Assembly: GCF_016428855.1 (NCBI RefSeq)
Contig: NZ_JAELTN010000001.1
Location: 1 to 64,000 of the forward strand
Length of the DNA stretch: 64,000 bases
Reading direction: 5' to 3'
DNA from: Pedobacter sp. ASV28
GTDB lineage: Bacteria > Bacteroidota > Bacteroidia > Sphingobacteriales > Sphingobacteriaceae
In this document: positions 25,644 through 33,945 of the stretch, one piece after another
Layout: each line of letters starts with the position of its first letter
How positions within the stretch are numbered: position 1 is the stretch's first letter
Translations under genes and position numbers: made by a program
Notes under the pieces: generated by a model
Seen by the model: only the letters and a program-made list of their open reading frames with translations
The model's database searches: none
Told to the model about the DNA's origin: nothing

Positions 25644-26306
25644 TTATACGTTTAAATAGTTCATGAAAGAATTATATCTATCCAATGAGTCATCGTCGTG
25701 ATTGGTATTATTGAAAACTGCTTTGACCTCATAATCATAACGCTCAAAAGAAGCTACAATACTAGAAAGTTCTGTTTTATTAATTTTAAGGGTAACTTCC
25801 AAACGTGTTGATTCTGGGAAAGCACTTACATAGGATGATAGAATCTGGGCATTGTCTGCCTCTACAATCTGAGACATATGCGCCAAAGAATTATTTCTGT
25901 TGCCAATGGAAAGCACAATAATGCCTCCGGGCTCATTTACCGCAAATAAATTAGCGGTATAACTCAACAAGCTATTTATAGATACCAAGCCCAGGTAATT
26001 TTTTTGCTGATCGAGCACTGGTACTATTGATAATTGCAGCTGGTTAAACAACCTAATGACGTCGTATACATGTGAGTTTTCAAACACAAAAGAATTGAGG
26101 ATTTTTAGAGATAAAGATCCGATAGCCGTTTCCTGTTCCCTTATTTCCATTAATTCTTCTTCAGACACAAGCCCAAGGTATTGCTTTTCATTTACTATCG
26201 GCAAATGGTAAAGTTTGAATTCACTCATTCGTTCCAAAGCTTTCCGAACGGTATCGGAAGTCTTTAGTGGTGGTATAGTATTCGATATGAGCTCTGCTGC
26301 AAACAT
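25644..26306 (-). CDS. CBS-domain pair protein
   Basis: A 220-residue cytoplasmic protein. Two CBS repeats span about residues 1-125: TSDTVRKALERMSEFKLYHLP with KQYLGLVSEEEL, then DVIRLFNQLQLSIVPVLDQQ with NYLGLVSINSLL. The last 95 residues resemble an ACT-like sensory fold (LEVTLKINKTELSSIVASFERYDYEV). CBS pairs usually bind adenine nucleotides such as AMP, ATP or SAM. Adjacent to nadK in many Bacteroidota, so a role in sensing nucleotides is possible but unproved. Its ATG shares one base with the stop of the hydrolase gene (TAATG), so the two are coupled. Confidence 0.82.
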   Translation of the reverse strand: MFAAELISNTIPPLKTSDTVRKALERMSEFKLYHLPIVNEKQYLGLVSEEELMEIREQETAIGSLSLKILNSFVFENSHVYDVIRLFNQLQLSIVPVLDQQKNYLGLVSINSLLSYTANLFAVNEPGGIIVLSIGNRNNSLAHMSQIVEADNAQILSSYVSAFPESTRLEVTLKINKTELSSIVASFERYDYEVKAVFNNTNHDDDSLDRYNSFMNYLNV

Positions 26307-27070
26307 TACTTCAGTAAAATTCTGTTTAAAAATTTGTCTAAATAGTCATTAAATATTTCTGGTTGTTCCATCATTGGCGCATGCCCACACTCTTCTACCC
26401 AGTTGAGTTCAGAATTAGGCAAGAGCTCATGAAACTCCTCCGCCACATCGGGTGGCGTAATTTTATCCTGTCTCCCCCATATCAACGATACGGGAATGGT
26501 AATCTTTTTTAGATCTTTAGACATATTATGCCTAATGGCCGACTTGGCCAAGGCTAAAATACGAATTACCCTAGAACGATCATTTACAGTCTTAAACACT
26601 TCGTCAACCAATTCCTTGGTTGCTGTTGCAGGGCTGTAAAATGTAAACTCTACTTTCTCTTTAACAAAATCATAGCTCTCACGCTTGGGGAAAGATCCTC
26701 CAAAAGCATTTTCATATAATCCAGAGCTTCCAGTTAACACCAATGCCTTTACATATTCCTGATGGGCAACCGTAAATACCAAGCCTACATGCCCTCCCAA
26801 AGAATTGCCCACTAATACCGTCTGATCCAGTTTCTTAAATTTTAAAAAACGAAGCAAATATTTCGATAAGCTTTTCACCCCCAATGTAAGGATAGGCAGC
26901 TCATAAATAGGCAGTATGGGCACAATCACTTTATAATTTGCCCTAAACTTGTTAAGGGTGTGCTCCCAATTGCTCAATTCGCCCATTAAACCATGAAGTA
27001 ATACCAAAGGTTCACCTTCGCCAGCCTCTATATACTTAAATCCATCCTGATCAATTACTTCGTAATTCAT
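26306..27070 (-). CDS. Alpha/beta hydrolase
   Basis: A 254-residue cytoplasmic hydrolase with a full triad: the nucleophile Ser in LVGNSLGGHVGL (about residue 94), the acid Asp in IWGRQDKITP (about 200) and the His in EECGHAPMMEQP (about 228). The oxyanion region LLHGLMGELSNWEHTL lies near the N terminus. A cap of helices follows strand 6. It is related to MenH, BioH and proline iminopeptidase-like enzymes; the substrate cannot be assigned. Its stop overlaps the CBS start by one base, making it first in the envelope cluster as I read it. Confidence 0.85.
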   Translation of the reverse strand: MNYEVIDQDGFKYIEAGEGEPLVLLHGLMGELSNWEHTLNKFRANYKVIVPILPIYELPILTLGVKSLSKYLLRFLKFKKLDQTVLVGNSLGGHVGLVFTVAHQEYVKALVLTGSSGLYENAFGGSFPKRESYDFVKEKVEFTFYSPATATKELVDEVFKTVNDRSRVIRILALAKSAIRHNMSKDLKKITIPVSLIWGRQDKITPPDVAEEFHELLPNSELNWVEECGHAPMMEQPEIFNDYLDKFLNRILLK

Positions 27071-27190
27071 AAATTATTATATGTATGTTTTTATGGTATG
27101 TGCTACTAAGTTAATAGAGTAAAAATAAATAACACTATGTAATAGTACATTTTTTTTCAACTAAACAGCAATACCATTCCTATTGTTTTC

Positions 27191-27637
27191 TTATGCCAAT
27201 TGATTCTTCACAATCTCACCAATCAATTTTCCCTCGGCTTTTCCTGCCAGTTCTTTGTTGGCCAAACCCATTACCTTACCCATTTCCTTTATGGAGGAAG
27301 CTCCGGTTTCAGCAATGATCTTGGCAATGATTTTTTCTATCTCTTCCCTTTCTAACTGCTTTGGCAGAAACTGGGAAATTACCTCTATTTCTTCTTGCTC
27401 TACCTGGTAAAGGTCTGCCCTTCCCTGACTCTGGTAAATATCAGCAGATTCTTTTCGCTGTTTTACTAGTTTCTGTAAAATTTTTATTTCAGCATCCTCA
27501 TTTAACTCTTCAGCATGTCCTTTTTCTGTTTTAGCCAATAATATTGCCGCCTTTATGGCCCTAAGTCCTCTTAATTTTACTTGATCTTTTGCCAACATGG
27601 CTTGTTTGATCTCTTGATCTATGTTTGTTGAAATCAT
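27191..27637 (-). CDS. GatB/YqeY domain protein
   Basis: A 148-residue protein. The family begins with a short Met-x-Ser/Thr segment, so the start is placed at the ATG at 27637 (MISTNIDQEIKQAMLAKD) rather than at the upstream in-frame ATG at 27712. The extra 25 residues there are repeat-derived and low in complexity. Helical throughout, with KLRGLRAIKAAILLAKTEKG and the closing SIKEMGKVMGLANKELAGKAEG tail that matches the tRNA-binding domain of GatB. Free-standing YqeY proteins may act with tRNA-dependent amidotransferase, but their function is not settled. It is flanked by gaps of about 100 bp on each side. Confidence 0.85.
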   Translation of the reverse strand: MISTNIDQEIKQAMLAKDQVKLRGLRAIKAAILLAKTEKGHAEELNEDAEIKILQKLVKQRKESADIYQSQGRADLYQVEQEEIEVISQFLPKQLEREEIEKIIAKIIAETGASSIKEMGKVMGLANKELAGKAEGKLIGEIVKNQLA

Positions 27638-27741
27638 CTTTAAATTTTTAATGGTTTTAATTTGGTTAATTCTGGTTAATTGGTTAATGTTTTTCCGGCA
27701 TCGCCTTTTCATAGATCAACCAAATCAACGATTTAACAACC

Positions 27742-28500
27742 TTAGTCTCTCTTTATAATGGTTGCGGTAGCTTGGGCCGTAGGCATAATAAGCATGTCAT
27801 TAATGTTTACGTGAGCTGGCCTGCTTACCACGTACCAAATGGCATCGGCTATATCCTGGGCAATTAGAGGTTCCAATCCATCATATACCTTTTTGGCCCT
27901 GCCTTCATCTCCTTTAAAACGAACAATGGAGAACTCGGTTTCAACCATACCTGGGTTAATGGCCGTTACCTTTATTCCATGTGGCAATAAATCTATTCTC
28001 ATGCCTTTATTTAAGGCATCAACTGCATGTTTGGTAGCGCAATAGACATTTCCATTGGGATAAACTTCCTTTCCAGCAATGGAACCAATATTTATAATAT
28101 GGCCACTTTTTCTACTGACCATCCAACTCGATACCACTTTGGTTACATATAACAGTCCCTTTACATTGGTATCTATCATCGTGTCCCAATCCTCTACATT
28201 TCCCTTGTCTATGGGATCTAGGCCTTGGCTTAAACCCGCATTGTTAACCAATACGTCAACGTTTTTCCATTCTAAAGGTAATGTTTCCAACACATAGTTG
28301 ATGTTTTCCTTGTCTCTAACATCAGCTTGTATCTTTCTAACCTTTACTCCATATTGCTCTTCAATATGAAGTGCCTGTTGCGCTAAAAGTGTTTCTCTTC
28401 TTCCTATTAAAATTAAATGATAACCTTGTACTGCAAAAGTGTTTGCGCAAGCTGCTCCAATACCAGAGGTTGCACCAGTGATTAATGCTATTTTGGCCAT
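27742..28500 (-). CDS. Short-chain dehydrogenase/reductase (YdfG-like)
   Basis: A 252-residue NAD(P)-dependent oxidoreductase. The cofactor loop is ITGATSGIGAACA (residues about 6-18), followed by LIGRRETLL, whose Arg pair favours NADP. NNAG is present at about 88. The catalytic Ser lies in NIGSIAGKE and the Tyr-Lys pair in YCATKHAVDAL (about 153-163). NPGMVETEFS follows. It resembles YdfG (3-hydroxy acid/serine dehydrogenase). A -7 box lies 19 nt upstream, so it has its own promoter. The substrate is not inferable. Confidence 0.88.
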   Translation of the reverse strand: MAKIALITGATSGIGAACANTFAVQGYHLILIGRRETLLAQQALHIEEQYGVKVRKIQADVRDKENINYVLETLPLEWKNVDVLVNNAGLSQGLDPIDKGNVEDWDTMIDTNVKGLLYVTKVVSSWMVSRKSGHIINIGSIAGKEVYPNGNVYCATKHAVDALNKGMRIDLLPHGIKVTAINPGMVETEFSIVRFKGDEGRAKKVYDGLEPLIAQDIADAIWYVVSRPAHVNINDMLIMPTAQATATIIKRD

Positions 28501-28519
28501 TAGTCCTATGATTTTAGCA

Positions 28520-28527
28520 CAAAGGTA
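28520..28527 (-). promoter_or_regulatory. -7 box TACCTTTG of the SDR gene
   Basis: Perfect TAnnTTTG on the minus strand, 19 nt before the ATG at 28500. Confidence 0.55.
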
Positions 28528-28547
28528 ACTTTTTTATCAGAAGCAGA

Positions 28548-29294
28548 TTACTCAAAAAACAAGCTGAAAGTAAAATTTCTCAAAATAGCCTTTTCGATAG
28601 GTGTGGCATAAGGATGGTTTTCATGCTTTAGAACATCTCTAAATGACTGGCTTACTTTTATTTCAGGCGACATCTTAAAATACTCGAAATAAAGGTCAAA
28701 TCCTATACCTGCCTCATAAGAGGCAAAGCCTTTTTTGTTTTTCAACAACTTATCTATCAATGCAAATTCAGCATCTTTAGATTTTTTACCCGAAGCCAAG
28801 TCGATAGAATATTTTGCCCCTAATAAAAAATAGGCCCTAAAATCTTTCCTTCTATCCGATTTTACTTTTATTCCTAATGGAAAATCGACCAATGTGGCCT
28901 GCACCTTCTGCTGTTTTTCTGAAAATGCAGTATTATATATCGCTGGGGTCTCGTATTTATAGTCCACCAGCCTATCACTAAACACCAAGGTCGGTGTACT
29001 TCTCAGGTCAAGGTTATTATTCAAACGATAGTTCAGTACAAAACCAATTCCAAACCCAACAGAGGAAGGAGAAGAAATAGACATTAACCGATCTGTAATG
29101 ATCCGGCCATTTTGTTCATAATCACTGAAAGGGGTTCTCCAATCAGGTTTTTTAACAATTTTATACTCTGAAGAGATGTATTGAAAACTGAAGCCCCAAT
29201 TAAAATCCTGTTCGTCTATGCCTCCGCCCCAATTCTGGGCCTTTGCAATAGTTGTTCCAAGGAAAGTTAATAAGATCAGTATGGTTTTCTTCAT
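28548..29294 (-). CDS. porT: PorT-family outer-membrane protein of type IX secretion
   Basis: A 248-residue barrel protein with signal peptide MKKTILILLTFLGTTIAKAQ. The mature start NWGGGIDEQDFNWGFSFQYI is the PorT/SprT opening. Strand-like segments FGIGFVLNYRLNNNLDLRS, VDFPLGIKVKSDRRKDFRAYF and FASYEAGIGFDLYFEYFKM build an eight-strand barrel. PorT is required for type IX secretion in Porphyromonas and SprT for gliding in Flavobacterium. The gene next to ubiE, overlapping it by 4 bp as here, is the usual arrangement in Bacteroidota, which supports the symbol. Specific strands may differ from the characterised proteins. Confidence 0.82.
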   Translation of the reverse strand: MKKTILILLTFLGTTIAKAQNWGGGIDEQDFNWGFSFQYISSEYKIVKKPDWRTPFSDYEQNGRIITDRLMSISSPSSVGFGIGFVLNYRLNNNLDLRSTPTLVFSDRLVDYKYETPAIYNTAFSEKQQKVQATLVDFPLGIKVKSDRRKDFRAYFLLGAKYSIDLASGKKSKDAEFALIDKLLKNKKGFASYEAGIGFDLYFEYFKMSPEIKVSQSFRDVLKHENHPYATPIEKAILRNFTFSLFFE

Positions 29295-30019
29295 TTAATC
29301 CCTGTGTATATGGCGCTAATTCCAAACGTTAAAGAACGATGTTTGTTATATTTATAGCCAACTTTTTCCATCAAGTTGGTAAAATCCTTACCATCTGGAA
29401 ATGCCTGCACAGATTCCTCAAGATAAGCATAAGCTTTTTTATCTTTAGAAAACAGCCCTCCAAAAAATGGTGTAATGTGTTTGAAATAGAAATTATACAA
29501 TTGCTTAATCGGAAATACACGGGGTTTGGAAAATTCTAAGATCACAATTTTCCCACCAGGTTTGAGCACCCTTAACATATCCGCTAAACCTTTTTCCAAA
29601 TTCTCGTAATTACGTACCCCAAAGGCTACCGTAATGGCATCAAATGTATCATCGTCAAAATGAAGCCCTTCAGAATCTCCCTTTTGTACCGAAAATACCA
29701 CCCCTAAATTTCGTTCTGCAATTTTCTTTTTGGCTACTTCCAGCATTCCTTCAGAGATGTCAACCCCTATAATTTGTTGGGGTTTTAAAATCTTAATGGA
29801 TTCAAAGGCAAAATCTCCAGTACCTGTAGCTACATCCAACATCTTCTGCGGCTTTAGGGACAAGAGTTCTTTGATGGCCTTTTTGCGCCAAATAATATCG
29901 ATACCTAAAGATAAAAAGTGGTTTAAGAAATCGTAGGTGCCCGATATATTGTTGAACATATTGGCCACTTGCTCTTTTTTGGTCTCGGTACCTGAATAGG
30001 GGGTAATTTCTGAATTCAT
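29291..30019 (-). CDS. ubiE: Demethylmenaquinone methyltransferase
   Basis: A 242-residue SAM-dependent C-methyltransferase. SAM motif I is MLDVATGTGDFAFES (about residues 59-73), with IGVDISEGMLEVAKKK, the DAITVAFGVRNYENL stretch and LRVLKPGGKIVILEFSKP in motif III. In Bacteroidota the quinone is menaquinone, so the reaction is demethylmenaquinone to menaquinone (menG activity). It is co-transcribed with porT, the two overlapping in ATGA. The divergent engB and the nearby ubiA-family gene at 30837 make a quinone-linked neighbourhood. A perfect -7 box lies 10 nt upstream. Confidence 0.93.
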   Translation of the reverse strand: MNSEITPYSGTETKKEQVANMFNNISGTYDFLNHFLSLGIDIIWRKKAIKELLSLKPQKMLDVATGTGDFAFESIKILKPQQIIGVDISEGMLEVAKKKIAERNLGVVFSVQKGDSEGLHFDDDTFDAITVAFGVRNYENLEKGLADMLRVLKPGGKIVILEFSKPRVFPIKQLYNFYFKHITPFFGGLFSKDKKAYAYLEESVQAFPDGKDFTNLMEKVGYKYNKHRSLTFGISAIYTGIK

Positions 30020-30029
30020 AATGATGCAA

Positions 30030-30037
30030 CAAAGATA
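30030..30037 (-). promoter_or_regulatory. -7 box TATCTTTG of ubiE-porT
   Basis: Perfect TAnnTTTG on the minus strand, 10 nt before the ubiE ATG. Confidence 0.6.
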
Positions 30038-30145
30038 ACGTTAATTGCCGAATTGTTGGAATGGGTTAATCGGTAAATTGTCATTTGCCAACAACAGTTG
30101 AACAGTTATAAGGATTTGGACAATTAACCATCACAACAAAATCCT

Positions 30146-30153
30146 TACCTTTG
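30146..30153 (+). promoter_or_regulatory. -7 box TACCTTTG of engB, leaderless layout
   Basis: Perfect TAnnTTTG on the plus strand ending 4 nt before the ATG at 30158. The transcript would have almost no 5' leader. Confidence 0.6.
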
Positions 30154-30157
30154 TCCT

Positions 30158-30793
30158 ATGATTATAAAATCTGCAACATTTGTTGTAAGCAACACCAAGG
30201 TTTCGGCCCTGCCCCTGCCAACTATGCCAGAGTATGCCTTTATTGGACGCTCTAATGTAGGCAAATCTTCGTTGATCAATAAGTTGGTCAACCAGCATGG
30301 CTTGGCAAAAACCTCTCAAAGACCAGGAAAAACGCAATTGATCAATCATTTTTTGATCAACGAAAAATGGTTTATTGTCGATTTACCCGGTTATGGCTAT
30401 GCCAAGGTTTCAAAAACAAGTAGAGAAAAATGGGAAAAATTCATTAGGAATTACTTGACAAAAAGAGAAAATCTGCAATGTGTATTTGTTTTAGTAGACA
30501 GTCGTTTGGAACCACAGAAAATAGATCTTGAGTTCTGCTGTTGGTTAGGCGAATGCCAAATCCCATTTGCCATTCTTTACACAAAGGCCGACAAACAATC
30601 TACTGTTAAAACAAATCAAAATGTGGCTAAGTTTAGCAAATCGCTACAAAATTGGTTTGAAGAAGTCCCTCCGTATTTTATTACCTCTTCTACAAGTGGC
30701 CTAGGTAGAGACAAACTACTAGATTTTATACAACAGGTCAATGAAGATTTTATCGCACCGATAATTGCCCCCGAAGCTGCTAGCGACAATTAA
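30158..30793 (+). CDS. engB: Ribosome biogenesis GTPase EngB/YsxC
   Basis: A 211-residue GTPase needed for late 50S ribosomal subunit assembly in other bacteria. G motifs are in order: P-loop GRSNVGKSSLINKL (about residues 31-44), switch KTSQRPGKTQLINHF, G3 DLPGYGYAKVS (about 78-88), G4 YTKADK (about 147) and G5-like TSSTSGLGRDKL. The C terminus is slightly acidic and ends AASDN. It diverges from ubiE and has a -7 box against its ATG. It may continue into the ubiA-family gene 43 bp downstream. Confidence 0.95.
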   Translation: MIIKSATFVVSNTKVSALPLPTMPEYAFIGRSNVGKSSLINKLVNQHGLAKTSQRPGKTQLINHFLINEKWFIVDLPGYGYAKVSKTSREKWEKFIRNYLTKRENLQCVFVLVDSRLEPQKIDLEFCCWLGECQIPFAILYTKADKQSTVKTNQNVAKFSKSLQNWFEEVPPYFITSSTSGLGRDKLLDFIQQVNEDFIAPIIAPEAASDN

Positions 30794-30836
30794 TTAACCA
30801 TCATAAAACGAAAGTCTTCCAAGCATTAAAAACAAT

Positions 30837-31706
30837 ATGATCCTACGAATGAAAAAGTATTTTTCACTGGTTTTATTTGCACATTCAATTTTTGCCATGC
30901 CTTTTGCCTTTATTGGCTTTTTCCTAGGGATTACCACGACCAACCATCCCTTTAACTGGTTTTTATTGGTAGCAGTGGTATTGTGCATGGTTTTTGCCCG
31001 CAATGCCGCTATGGCATTTAACAGGTACTTAGACAGGGATATTGACGCCAAAAATCCGAGAACGGTTACCAGAGATATTCCCGCTGGTAAGATCTCTTCA
31101 AAAGAGGCTTTGACTTTCGTTATTATCAACTGCATCTTATTCATCTCCACCACTTTTTTCATCAACAATCTATGTTTTTATCTGTCGCCAATTGCCATTT
31201 TTGTAGTATTGTTCTATAGCTATACCAAACGCTTTACGGCACTTTGCCATGTGGTCTTGGGTTTAGGCTTAGGATTAGCTCCAATTGGAGCATATATTGC
31301 CGTAACGGGAACATTCCATATCGTTCCTGTATTGTATGCCTTTTCGGTGCTGTTCTGGGTCAGCGGTTTCGATATCATTTATGCCCTACAGGATGAGGAA
31401 TTTGACCGTTCAGAAAAACTACACTCCATTCCCTCGGCAATAGGCAGAAAAAATGCGCTAAGACTTTCTTCATTCCTGCATGTGCTTTCGGCTGCGTGCG
31501 TAATCCTGCCCATTTATTTCATAAACTTTGGCTGGCCGTACTATGTTGGCATTATATTTTTCTGTTGCATGCTTACCTATCAGCACCTCTTGGTCAAACC
31601 TACAGACATCAGTAAGGTAAATAAAGCTTTCGCCACTACCAATGGATATGCCTCTGTCGTTTTTGCAATTTGCTTTTTGGTTGACGCTTATTTGAGGACA
31701 AGCTAA
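30837..31706 (+). CDS. UbiA-family prenyltransferase
   Basis: A 289-residue inner-membrane enzyme with about eight helices. Two Asp-rich, Mg/diphosphate-binding motifs are present: NRYLDRDIDAKNPRT (about residues 62-76) and YALQDEEFDRSEKLHS (about 181-196), as in 4-hydroxybenzoate polyprenyltransferase. Because Bacteroidota normally use menaquinone, this enzyme more likely prenylates a menaquinone precursor, possibly in the futalosine route (MqnP type). That is an inference, as no other mqn or men gene is in the window apart from ubiE. Two ATGs (30837 and 30849) are possible starts. It converges on the kup gene. Confidence 0.82.
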   Translation: MILRMKKYFSLVLFAHSIFAMPFAFIGFFLGITTTNHPFNWFLLVAVVLCMVFARNAAMAFNRYLDRDIDAKNPRTVTRDIPAGKISSKEALTFVIINCILFISTTFFINNLCFYLSPIAIFVVLFYSYTKRFTALCHVVLGLGLGLAPIGAYIAVTGTFHIVPVLYAFSVLFWVSGFDIIYALQDEEFDRSEKLHSIPSAIGRKNALRLSSFLHVLSAACVILPIYFINFGWPYYVGIIFFCCMLTYQHLLVKPTDISKVNKAFATTNGYASVVFAICFLVDAYLRTS

Positions 31707-31781
31707 ATAAGCCCATCTACTCTTTATTGGGGAGTTATTTTATTATTGCGAACTACTTTAGCGGCCATATTTTTCCAACTA

Positions 31782-33746
31782 CTAAACCGGCAACCTATTT
31801 AACTCAATAGCATCAGGGCTAACAAAAATCAAAGGCACTTTTTCTACATCCACATAGCTGGAATCAAGTCCAAAACTTTTCACTTCAGACAAACTCAATC
31901 GTTTAAGAATGAAATAATAGTCCATAATGGTTTGTTCATAAAAGCTCAGGTTGGTAAACTTGCTCAGGTGTTTTTCTAACAGCACAAACCTAAAATCCCC
32001 AGCAATTTTGTGTTTATTTAGAGACGCATATTGGCTCGTGATGTCCACTTCTCCATTCTTCACCAATTCTTCTACTACTTTACGATAAAGCAGGTTCACC
32101 CTTTGCTCAATTCTGAACCCTAGTTTAAAATCTATCCTTATCAATTTACCAGGTATTAAAAATTCTACCTTATAATCCATGGTATAAGGTTCATCCATAA
32201 CATCAACATGCACCAGCCAATAGACGTCTGCACGCTTGGGCTCTTTCTGTATAATGGAATAGATGATCTTGGATTCGATTTCTGTTTTGAAATTTGCACT
32301 GGTCAGATATACCAATTGCGAACAAAATTTGGGTACGGTTTCGTCATTGCTTAGCTCCTTTAAAATCGTATAATAATCTTCTATTTCAACATACTTAACA
32401 AACCTGTTTTTAATCTTTCTTGAATTGTACCAGGTCCACATTACACTTAACAAACCACAACTGATCAATAAAGTCACCCATCCGCCATGTACAAACTTGG
32501 CCATATTCCCCACCAAGAATGAAAGCTCTATAGCGGCGTATATCACTACAAAAATAACGATCAGGTATTTTGGGAATTTCTTCCTCAGCATATATACGGC
32601 AATCAATATGGTGGTCATTAAAAAGGTAAGGTTAATGGCCAGGCCATAGGCCCCCTCCATATCATCAGACCGCTTAAAGATCAATACGATGATGATACAT
32701 CCCACGCAAAGCAACCAGTTGATGGAAGGCACGTACAATTGTCCTTTTTGAACACTGGGATAATTGATTCTCACTTTTGGCCAAAGGTTTAAGCGTACCG
32801 CTTCCGATATCAGCGTATAAGATCCGGATATCATGGCCTGCGAGGCAATAACAGCTGCCGTGGTGGCCAAAACTACCATATATAACACTAAATTCTCAGG
32901 CACCAACTTAAAGAAGGGATTGGTCATTGCATTATGCGGATCATAATTTGCCGCATTTTTCAATACCCAAACACCTTGTCCCAGATAGTTAAAGATCAAC
33001 ATGAGCTTTACAAAAATCCAGCTGATCCTAATGTTGTTCTTTCCACAATGTCCCAGATCGCTATATAAGGCTTCAGCACCCGTGGTACAAAGGAACACCC
33101 CGCCCAAAATTAATAGGGCACTAGGGTTTGTACTCAATAAATGAATGGCATAGTATGGATTTAATGCTTTAAATATGGATGGATCATGAACAATTTGGAA
33201 TAGTCCCGTTACCCCCAGTGCCGCAAACCATAAAAACATAATCGGACCAAATAACTTACCTACTAAATTGGTACCAAATTGCTGTATGATAAAGAGCAAT
33301 GCAATAATGGAAATAACAATCGGCATTACCGAAACGGTAGGAAACTTAAGTTTCAGCCCCTCTATGGCCGAGGTTACCGTAATACTTGGGGTAATCATGC
33401 CATCCGCCAATAGTGCCGCGCCCCCCACAATGGCAGGTATCACCAACCACTTGGCCTTCTTACGCACCAAAGAATAGAGAGAGAAAATCCCGCCTTCCCC
33501 TTTATTATCTGCCCTTAGGGTGATAATGACATACTTTATTGTAGTCTGCAGGGTAAGCGTCCATATCACACACGATAATGCGCCCAATACCAAATCGGAA
33601 TTGATGGTTTGCCCAGACTCTATAACCGCTTTAAAAATAGCTTTAAGGGTATAAAGTGGAGATGTACCTATATCTCCAAATACAATTCCTAAACTGACAA
33701 GAACACCGCCCGCAGTGAGCGCATTAACGTTTTTATGACTAGACAC
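31782..33746 (-). CDS. kup: KUP-family potassium uptake transporter
   Basis: A 654-residue low-affinity K+ transporter, probably a K+/H+ symporter. The GTG at 33746 is chosen because it gives MSSHKNVNALTAGGVLVSLG, the usual KUP start. The TTG seven codons upstream coincides with the end of a -7 box. SLGIVFGDIGTSPLYTLKAIF (about residues 20-40) is the family signature; about 12 helices occupy residues 15-440, including GGIFSLYSLVRKKAKW and the FLCTTGAEALYSDLGHCG region. The cytoplasmic C-terminal part (about 450-654) is soluble. It converges with the ubiA-family gene. Confidence 0.93.
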   Translation of the reverse strand: MSSHKNVNALTAGGVLVSLGIVFGDIGTSPLYTLKAIFKAVIESGQTINSDLVLGALSCVIWTLTLQTTIKYVIITLRADNKGEGGIFSLYSLVRKKAKWLVIPAIVGGAALLADGMITPSITVTSAIEGLKLKFPTVSVMPIVISIIALLFIIQQFGTNLVGKLFGPIMFLWFAALGVTGLFQIVHDPSIFKALNPYYAIHLLSTNPSALLILGGVFLCTTGAEALYSDLGHCGKNNIRISWIFVKLMLIFNYLGQGVWVLKNAANYDPHNAMTNPFFKLVPENLVLYMVVLATTAAVIASQAMISGSYTLISEAVRLNLWPKVRINYPSVQKGQLYVPSINWLLCVGCIIIVLIFKRSDDMEGAYGLAINLTFLMTTILIAVYMLRKKFPKYLIVIFVVIYAAIELSFLVGNMAKFVHGGWVTLLISCGLLSVMWTWYNSRKIKNRFVKYVEIEDYYTILKELSNDETVPKFCSQLVYLTSANFKTEIESKIIYSIIQKEPKRADVYWLVHVDVMDEPYTMDYKVEFLIPGKLIRIDFKLGFRIEQRVNLLYRKVVEELVKNGEVDITSQYASLNKHKIAGDFRFVLLEKHLSKFTNLSFYEQTIMDYYFILKRLSLSEVKSFGLDSSYVDVEKVPLIFVSPDAIELNRLPV

Positions 33747-33764
33747 AGACTTAAAATTTGACGA

Positions 33765-33772
33765 CAAAATTA
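33765..33772 (-). promoter_or_regulatory. -7 box TAATTTTG of kup
   Basis: Perfect TAnnTTTG on the minus strand, 18 nt before the GTG start. Its last three bases form a false TTG start in frame with kup. Confidence 0.55.
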
Positions 33773-33898
33773 ATTAAATAATTATGATTTAGATGATTTA
33801 TCATTAAATGTAAATTCTATGGGCACTTCGCTTTATCATATCATCATTTATTTGATGCTGTTAAATATTGTTAAATAATCTATAATACCCCTTTATTG

Positions 33899-33931
33899 TT
33901 TGATTTGTTTGTTAAATTATTTATATTTTTG
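33899..33931 (+). promoter_or_regulatory. Full TTTG/TATTTTTG promoter of the small T9SS cargo gene
   Basis: TTTG at 33899-33902 and TATTTTTG at 33924-33931 are 21 nt apart, the best full -33/-7 pair in the window. The ATG follows 14 nt after the -7 box. Confidence 0.65.
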
Positions 33932-33945
33932 TCACTATATAATCA

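Noticed and set aside
27638-27712. N-terminal extension of the YqeY-like protein
   Set aside because: The extra 25 residues derive from GGTTAAT repeats and are not part of the family; the ATG at 27637 fits better.
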